Shown here: one piece after another, positions 19,668 to 24,340 of the stretch
How the letters are laid out: each line of letters opens with the position of its first letter
Position numbering within the stretch: the first letter of the stretch is position 1
Notes under the pieces: generated by a model
Seen by the model: only the letters and a program-made list of their open reading frames with translations
The model's database searches: none
Told to the model about the DNA's origin: nothing
Position numbers and translations under genes: made by a program
NCBI GenBank assembly: GCA_021432635.1
Contig: MU270039.1
Location: 889,147 to 913,486 of the forward strand
Length of the DNA: 24,340 bases
From: Thozetella sp. PMI_491
Lineage: Eukaryota > Ascomycota > Sordariomycetes > Chaetosphaeriales > Chaetosphaeriaceae
Reading direction: 5' to 3'

Positions 19668-21001
19668 TAGGAAAATAATACCCTTATAATAATATAATTA
19701 TAACAATATAAATAAAAAAGCAGGCATATTTATATAAAGAAAAATAAGAGGAAAAAAGATTAATTATACCCTAAATAGACTAAAGGAGATAAGATACTAC
19801 TACTAAGGGAACTCTATCTACACTAAAAGACCCAGGGGTAATTACTACTATTAATCTAGTATATATTAGGTGCTTTACTTATAGTATTTAAATAACCTAG
19901 AGCGAGCTAAGTTCTACTACTCCTTTTTAACTTTAGCTAAAAAAACATTATAAATAACTTATTAAGTATTTTAAAAGATAGCCTAAAATAAGAATTAATA
20001 AGGCTTTAACACTACTACCCTAGTATTATCCTTCTAACTATTTTCTAAACCCTTATTTATAGTATACTAACCCTAGGCAAAGCTAAAAACTAAGTTATTA
20101 TAATAAAAGCACCTAGTATTTATCTAAAAAGTATAATTACTATAAGTCCCCTCTTTATACCCTAATAATAATATATACTCTATAAATAACTAGAGTATAT
20201 AGATATTATAATTAAGTATCTCTATAAAAGACTAATAGTATTATTATTTATACTAAGTATAAAGATTAATATTTTAATACTTATATATATAAATAAAGAG
20301 ACTATAAGCCTAATTATAATAGAATATAATTTTGCTAAGGTATTTTTTAAGAGAACTACTACTAAAGGCCTTAATATAAATAAAACACTTTATCTTTAAT
20401 AGTTTTAACTAGTATTTAACCTAAAAGTCTTTAGAAACACTATTACTATATAAAAGGTATTTTTAAAAGTCTAAAATAGTATTGCCTTTCTTTTTATTAG
20501 TGCTTAGATTAAAAAGCTCCTACTTAATTATAAACTCTAAATTCTTTACCTACTAGACCTTTATATTTTAGTAAAGGAATTTAAGGTTAAGCTCTTTAAG
20601 CTTAATATATTTAAGATAACTTAGTCTTATAGTATTAGTAAGCTAAAGCTTAATAAAAGAAAGTAATAGCTTATTAAGGGACTATTATTATAAAGGATTA
20701 ATAAACCAAAAGTCTTTAAAAAAGGCTAATTATTAGTCCTTATTATTAAAAAGTATTTAATAGATACTTAATATTATAATTAGGTCTATCTTTAAAAGAT
20801 AAATTATTAAGGTAAAGACTATAAGGAGTACTAGTTAAGAAAGGTAAAAAGAAAGTAGTATAAAACAAAGAAAGAGTTATAATAGTTAAGAGAGGGAAAG
20901 AAACTCACCTTTTTTTATAGGTAAATCTAGAGGAGGTCTAACTAGAAGAAGAGTGTTAATAGTAAATTAAGTAGTTACTTTATTTTTATTAAGGAGGTAA
21001 G

Positions 21002-21040
21002 TAGCTGTTTTATTCTTCCCCTAGGTAAAGAAAAACAGCT
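21002..21040. repeat. Imperfect hairpin with AGCTGTTTT arms
   Basis: AGCTGTTTT near 21003 pairs with AAAACAGCT near 21032-21040. The stem can extend inward with TTCTT/AAGAA around a loop containing CCCCTAGG. No downstream or upstream gene explains it. Confidence 0.4.
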
Positions 21041-22579
21041 ATTTCTTATCTAAGAGGTAATATTAATATTAAATATAATAACTATTATAAAACAACCCCT
21101 TCCTTACTTTAATTAGACCAAGTAGTTTATTAGGAATAAAAAGGAGCGAAAAAAGTATTACTCTTAAAATAAGCTTAGTTACCTCTTTATTATTTAACCT
21201 TTCTTACTTTTATCTTTAGTAATACCTTTACTTTTTCTTATTTATTAACCTTTAACCCTCTTTAACTATATAACCTAACTATTACTTATAAATTATTTTA
21301 GTAGCTACTTATTATAATTAGAGCTAATATTTACTTAAAATCTTAATTCCTCTTACTTTTATTATCCTAATAATTATATTTAAGTATAAGCTTATTTATA
21401 CCTTAATATATAATCCTTTAGTTAATTATTAATAATTCTTTTACTTTTCTTTTTTTATTAATTAAAAATATCTTACCTCCCTATCTTTTCCTTTTTGATT
21501 AAGATATAATAAGTTAAAGTAATAGTTATAACTAGTTAATATAAAGTATTAAGGACTAAACTAGGGTAGTAGTTACTATAATAGTTACTATTTTAAGAGG
21601 TTATACCTAAAATATTTTTAAAAGAAGCTTAATTATTACTCTTAGCTTTAGTAGTATTACTTAAGATATTAAAGTATTACTTATAGATAGTTTTAAAAAG
21701 ATATAGCCTAGTATAGTTAGGCCTGCTTATTTTAATATAATTATAGATATTTTTAGCTTAAGAATAATATTCCTTATATAAATCTATTAAGGTAAGCTTA
21801 TTAATATATAACTAGCTTAGTTTAATACTTAAAGAGGCTAAGAGGATAATAAGTTATTATAAACCTTTTTCCCTAGTCTAGTCCTATACTTAGCCTTTAG
21901 AAATAGCTTAATATATAATATAAGCTAGGAGATATATCTTTTTAAGCTATATAATTTAAAAGAAACCCTTATTTAATAAGATTAACTTAGTAATATAAAT
22001 ATAACTATTAGACTTTAATTAGTTATAATAAACCTATAGAGTAAAGTATAGATCTTATTATATATAGTTAGCTAGGTATTTTTAAGCCTATTAGCCTATC
22101 TTTTAAATAAATAATTCCTTTTATTTCTTATTTATAATAACAATAATTACTTCTTACTTTTAATTATAGATAAAAGCCTCTACTATATATTTTTCTTTAA
22201 CTTATTAAAAGCTTTAACACCTAATCTAAGCACCTATTTAACGTCTTACTTAGGATAGTTATAACAGTATAATATTAATATTAATAACTATAGATTTTTA
22301 ACCTTACCTTATACTTAATAGTTAACTAGTTAGACCTATAGTTTATTAGTTATTAAATTTATCAGGGTCTTCTTTTATAAATATAACTTTATAATACTAT
22401 AAGCCCTTATTAACTAGATATATTTATAAGCTTATAATTAGATTTAAAAGAAAATAAGCCTAAATCTTTAAACTATTAAGATCTATATTTATTAGATCTA
22501 TTTAAAGCTTAATAATTAAAATAAAAGTACTTTATAAAACCTAGTTAAGCCTAGTATTATAAAAAACGTCTATAATATT

Positions 22580-23350
22580 ATATTAAACTAAGTAAGTAAC
22601 TTATCTATAATAAAAACTATAAAAAATACTAGTTTAACTCTGCCTAGAGTTAAAGATATAATATAAAGAATCTTATTTTTTATTTAAAATACTAATACCT
22701 TTTAAGTCCTACCTATTTATATTTAGTTAATAACTCTAGGGGATATAAAGAAGGATACTATAAAAAGATTAATTATAAATATTAAAGAGACACTACTAAA
22801 GGCCTTTAAATATCTATTTTATCCTCCTCTTAATAGGATTAAAGAGTAGATAAATAATATAGAGGACCTAAACGAAAAGAAACTTATTAAACAGATTATT
22901 AAACTTAGCTTTAACAGGGAGAAAAAAGGCAAAGGACTAGTTACTCCTAAGAGGATAATTCTAGACTTAGTAAAAGGAGAGGAATATAGTCAGAGGCTTT
23001 TTTACAATTATAAGAGATCTCCTAATAATTATACCTTGCTAGACTACCTTAATAACTTCTATAAATAGTAAGATTATTACTCTAAGGCTAAGATAATAAC
23101 TAACTAATAAGCTAGTATAAGGCGCTAAATAACTTATTTATATAGCTATAGAAGGAGTACCTCAACAACCTAGTCTTAATAGAAACTATTAACCAACCTA
23201 GGCAGATCTTCTCTAGGCAGATCTCCTTTAGGCATTCCTACTCTTAGTTCTTATTATAGCTTAAAGCCTATTAATACTAGTAGTAAACCAAGCCTATTAA
23301 ATGCTATTATATCTATAAGGAAGTTAACTACCTAACCTATTAGGGTAGGA
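22580..23350 (+). pseudogene. Gag-like coding remnant with zinc-knuckle-like C-terminus
   Basis: Better preserved than its surroundings. One plus frame runs from about 22628 to 23065, with no stop between 22850 and 23065 and only one TAG (22847) between 22727 and there. It reads LITLGDIKKDTIKRL, KETLLKAFKYLFYPPLNRIK, NEKKLIKQIIKLSFNREKKG, TPKRIILDLVKGEEY and SPNNYTLLDYLNNFYK. After a frame change at about 23122 comes NLVLIETINQPRQIFS then RQISFRHSYS, a Gln/Arg/Ser-rich part, and at 23300-23335 KCYYIYKEVNYLTY, resembling a Cys/His zinc knuckle with Cys/His turned to Tyr but with non-standard spacing. The order (helical body, Q/R/S-rich, knuckle) suggests a gag C-terminus. It is oddly placed next to the 3' LTR. 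No family match can be claimed. Confidence 0.45.
23198..23228 (+). repeat. 15/16-bp tandem duplication
   Basis: CTAGGCAGATCTTCT is followed at once by CTAGGCAGATCTCCTT, then a partial third TAGGCATTCCT. It lies within the Q/R/S-rich part of the gag-like remnant and encodes a short Arg-Gln-Ile-Phe/Ser repeat. Confidence 0.6.
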
Positions 23351-23590
23351 AACTGGGTTAGATAGCCTTAGGCTTAACTAGAGTAGAAGTAGTAAGTTAG
23401 GGACCCTTGTAATAGTAGTAGTAAGGAGGGAGGTCTTAAGTAAAAGAGTGGAAGCCTAAAGGAGGATATAGACCTATATGATATTAATAACCTGTTGCTT
23501 ATGTCTGATAAGTGTGACAGTAAATAGTGTTGTTAAGGATTAGGGTAGCTTTCTTTGCTTTGTGCTTAGCGTCTGGAAGCTGAGAGGAGG
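23351..23590 (+). other. Non-coding stretch ending in a polypurine-like tract
   Basis: No domain. Less AT-rich than the interior and with some CpG. The purine-rich segment GAAGCTGAGAGGAGG at 23576-23590 directly precedes the right copy of the direct repeat, the position of a polypurine tract if the element is read on the plus strand. This is the main sequence support for calling the right repeat a 3' LTR. Confidence 0.45.
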
Positions 23591-24114
23591 TGTGAGTTAG
23601 GGATAATTAGTAGATTTTTTTTCGTTTTGCTTAGTGTGGCCCTAGTATAGGAGAAACTATATAGTAGATCTAGACCCTGGTCTGACTAGGCTATACTAGC
23701 TTAATTTATATAAGTAGTTAAAGGTTGCTGTCCTACCTTAGGGAGGAGGACTATTAAGTTATTAATTAACTATTAAGATCTATTAGTCTATTATTTTAGT
23801 AATTAACTTTATATATTTATTTTCTTAGATAAGACTAACTATAAGACCACTCTGTATAACTATTACAGGGCTTCGCCCTATTCCTATATGTTTATCCTGC
23901 CCTAGTTAGAGCCTAGCACTTATTAGATCTTATATTAATATACCCTCTTCCATATATTATTAGACTTACGCTGCTTTAACAGCCCTACCTATAAACTAGA
24001 TTGTAAGGTTATAGTATTAGTTCTATACTATAGCTACTAGGCTATAGAGTATATAGCAGTAGTGTTGTATATGGGTTGTTCCACATATGTTCTACTTCCT
24101 GCTCCTTATTCTTA
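23591..24114 (+). repeat. Right copy of ~500-bp direct repeat (probable 3' LTR)
   Basis: Begins TGTGAGTTAGGG and aligns with 2624-3147. Differences are almost all transitions and go both ways: this copy keeps C/G in places the left copy lost (e.g. GGTCTGAC, TTCGCCC, ACGCTGC) and the reverse elsewhere. The end is near CTTAATA (24111-24117). Sequence after 24114 no longer matches the left copy. Confidence 0.68.
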
Positions 24115-24123
24115 ATATACTAC

Positions 24124-24240
24124 TATAGCCTATATATATAGCTATAAATCGTTAGATAGGTTAGCAGCTGCTTTTATAGCTGTTGCTTTATTCTTTATAG
24201 TTAAGGCTGGAAAATTAATTAATTAGTTTAATAAGAGGCT
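24124..24240 (-). pseudogene. Copia integrase fragment, probable continuation of the left copia
   Basis: The minus strand reads IKNKATAIKAAANLSNDL then .LYI.AI (dots are TAG stops), resembling the copia integrase segment KARAM...ANLP..LWPE....A that precedes the YLINR.PSK block. That YINRSSK block is found at about 2530-2560 at the other end of the window. The two pieces would join with little missing if the 21.5-kb intervening region were removed, allowing one frame shift. Match length is short, so this is a moderate-confidence call. Upstream of it (right of 24240) sequence turns into simple AT repeats. Confidence 0.52.
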
Positions 24241-24340
24241 ATACTAATACTAATTAAATTATTTTTTACTAATATTAAAATTAATCTAATTAGTAAGAGG
24301 ATATATTAATACTAATTAATACTAATTAATACTAATTAAT
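24231..24340. repeat. AT-rich tandem repeats at right edge
   Basis: TAAGAGGCTATACTAATACTAATTA (24231-24255) recurs as TAAGAGGATATATTAATACTAATTA from about 24294, a 63-bp spacing. It is followed by at least three tandem copies of the 10-mer ACTAATTAAT to the end of the window. The array probably continues beyond. No coding content is visible. Confidence 0.65.

Larger units (their letters stand above)
18951..22579. other. Unidentified 3.6-kb RIP-saturated region
   Basis: No domain recognised on either strand. The plus strand repeatedly shows readable frames broken mainly by TAA/TAG, e.g. FKVKLFKLNIFKIT then SISKLKLNKRK at about 20578-20666, and a Lys/Arg/Gln-rich stretch at about 20800-20930, suggesting former coding sequence. 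A second stretch at about 21900-22440 reads Leu/Ile-rich (e.g. LLYIVSQVFLSLLAYLLNK with Q from TAG). Candidates are an extra 3' open reading frame of the large element or another nested transposon too decayed to name. Small self-complementary features at 19651-19667 and 21002-21040 are listed separately. I see no promoter, terminal repeats or RNA gene. Confidence 0.4.
2624..24114 (+). mobile_element. Large composite LTR element bounded by a ~500-bp direct repeat
   Basis: A direct repeat (2624-3147 and 23591-24114) encloses a gypsy-type gag and pol in plus orientation, with a later chromovirus nested at 6846-14222. Without the nested element the interior is about 13 kb, long for a gypsy element, so further nested pieces are possible, especially in 18950-23490. 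Support for a single insertion comes from copia integrase sequence on both flanks and a purine-rich tract just before the right repeat. Against it, I could not find a convincing target-site duplication or primer-binding site. The left boundary could begin as early as 2552 (a TGTTGA start), where copia coding similarity stops. Treat the ends as uncertain by up to about 70 bp on the left and 10 bp on the right. Confidence 0.6.

Noticed and set aside
19440..20000. Internal 3' LTR of the large gypsy just after its integrase
   Set aside because: I searched by eye for a matching copy in 3148-5290 and found only short AT-rich coincidences, no sustained alignment.

Overview
The window looks like an AT-rich, gene-free heterochromatic block from a filamentous ascomycete (Pezizomycotina). 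No intact gene was found. Everything recognisable is long-terminal-repeat (LTR) retrotransposon sequence damaged by C-to-T / G-to-A transitions, the signature of repeat-induced point mutation (RIP). In-frame stops are almost all TAG/TAA at positions where the family expects Gln (CAG/CAA) or Trp (TGG). Cys and His codons have become Tyr, and catalytic Asp has become Asn.

Layout: three levels of nesting. (1) Outermost host: a Ty1/copia element on the minus strand. RNase H, reverse transcriptase, a repeat-rich linker and the integrase C-terminal part lie at 160-2551. A small integrase fragment that fits just upstream of that piece reappears at about 24124-24240, so a large insertion appears to have split the copia. 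(2) Between them lies a region bounded by a direct repeat of about 490-520 bp (2624-3147 and 23591-24114), read as the LTRs of a large plus-strand element. Inside are a gag with a zinc knuckle (about 5300-6490) and a Ty3/gypsy pol (14228 to about 18950), followed by 4.5 kb with no recognised domain and a gag-like remnant (22580-23350). (3) That element is interrupted, between gag and pol, by a complete Ty3/gypsy chromovirus at 6846-14222. It has 306-bp LTRs, a perfect 5-bp target duplication (GCTAG), gag, protease, RT, RNase H, integrase and a C-terminal chromodomain.

Mutation load differs by region. The middle gypsy is almost saturated, the inserted chromovirus is moderately hit, and the leftmost 850 bases (copia RNase H) are nearly untouched and still CpG-rich. 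The first two fit the insertion order; the third does not.

None of the elements can be autonomous as seen: RT active sites, the chromovirus protease and one chromovirus integrase Asp are all altered. I saw no tRNA, rRNA, CRISPR array or host gene. The stretches I cannot identify are 3148-5290 and about 18950-22580. Domain boundaries are approximate because they come from reading degraded frames by eye; the chromovirus LTR and target-site coordinates are exact.
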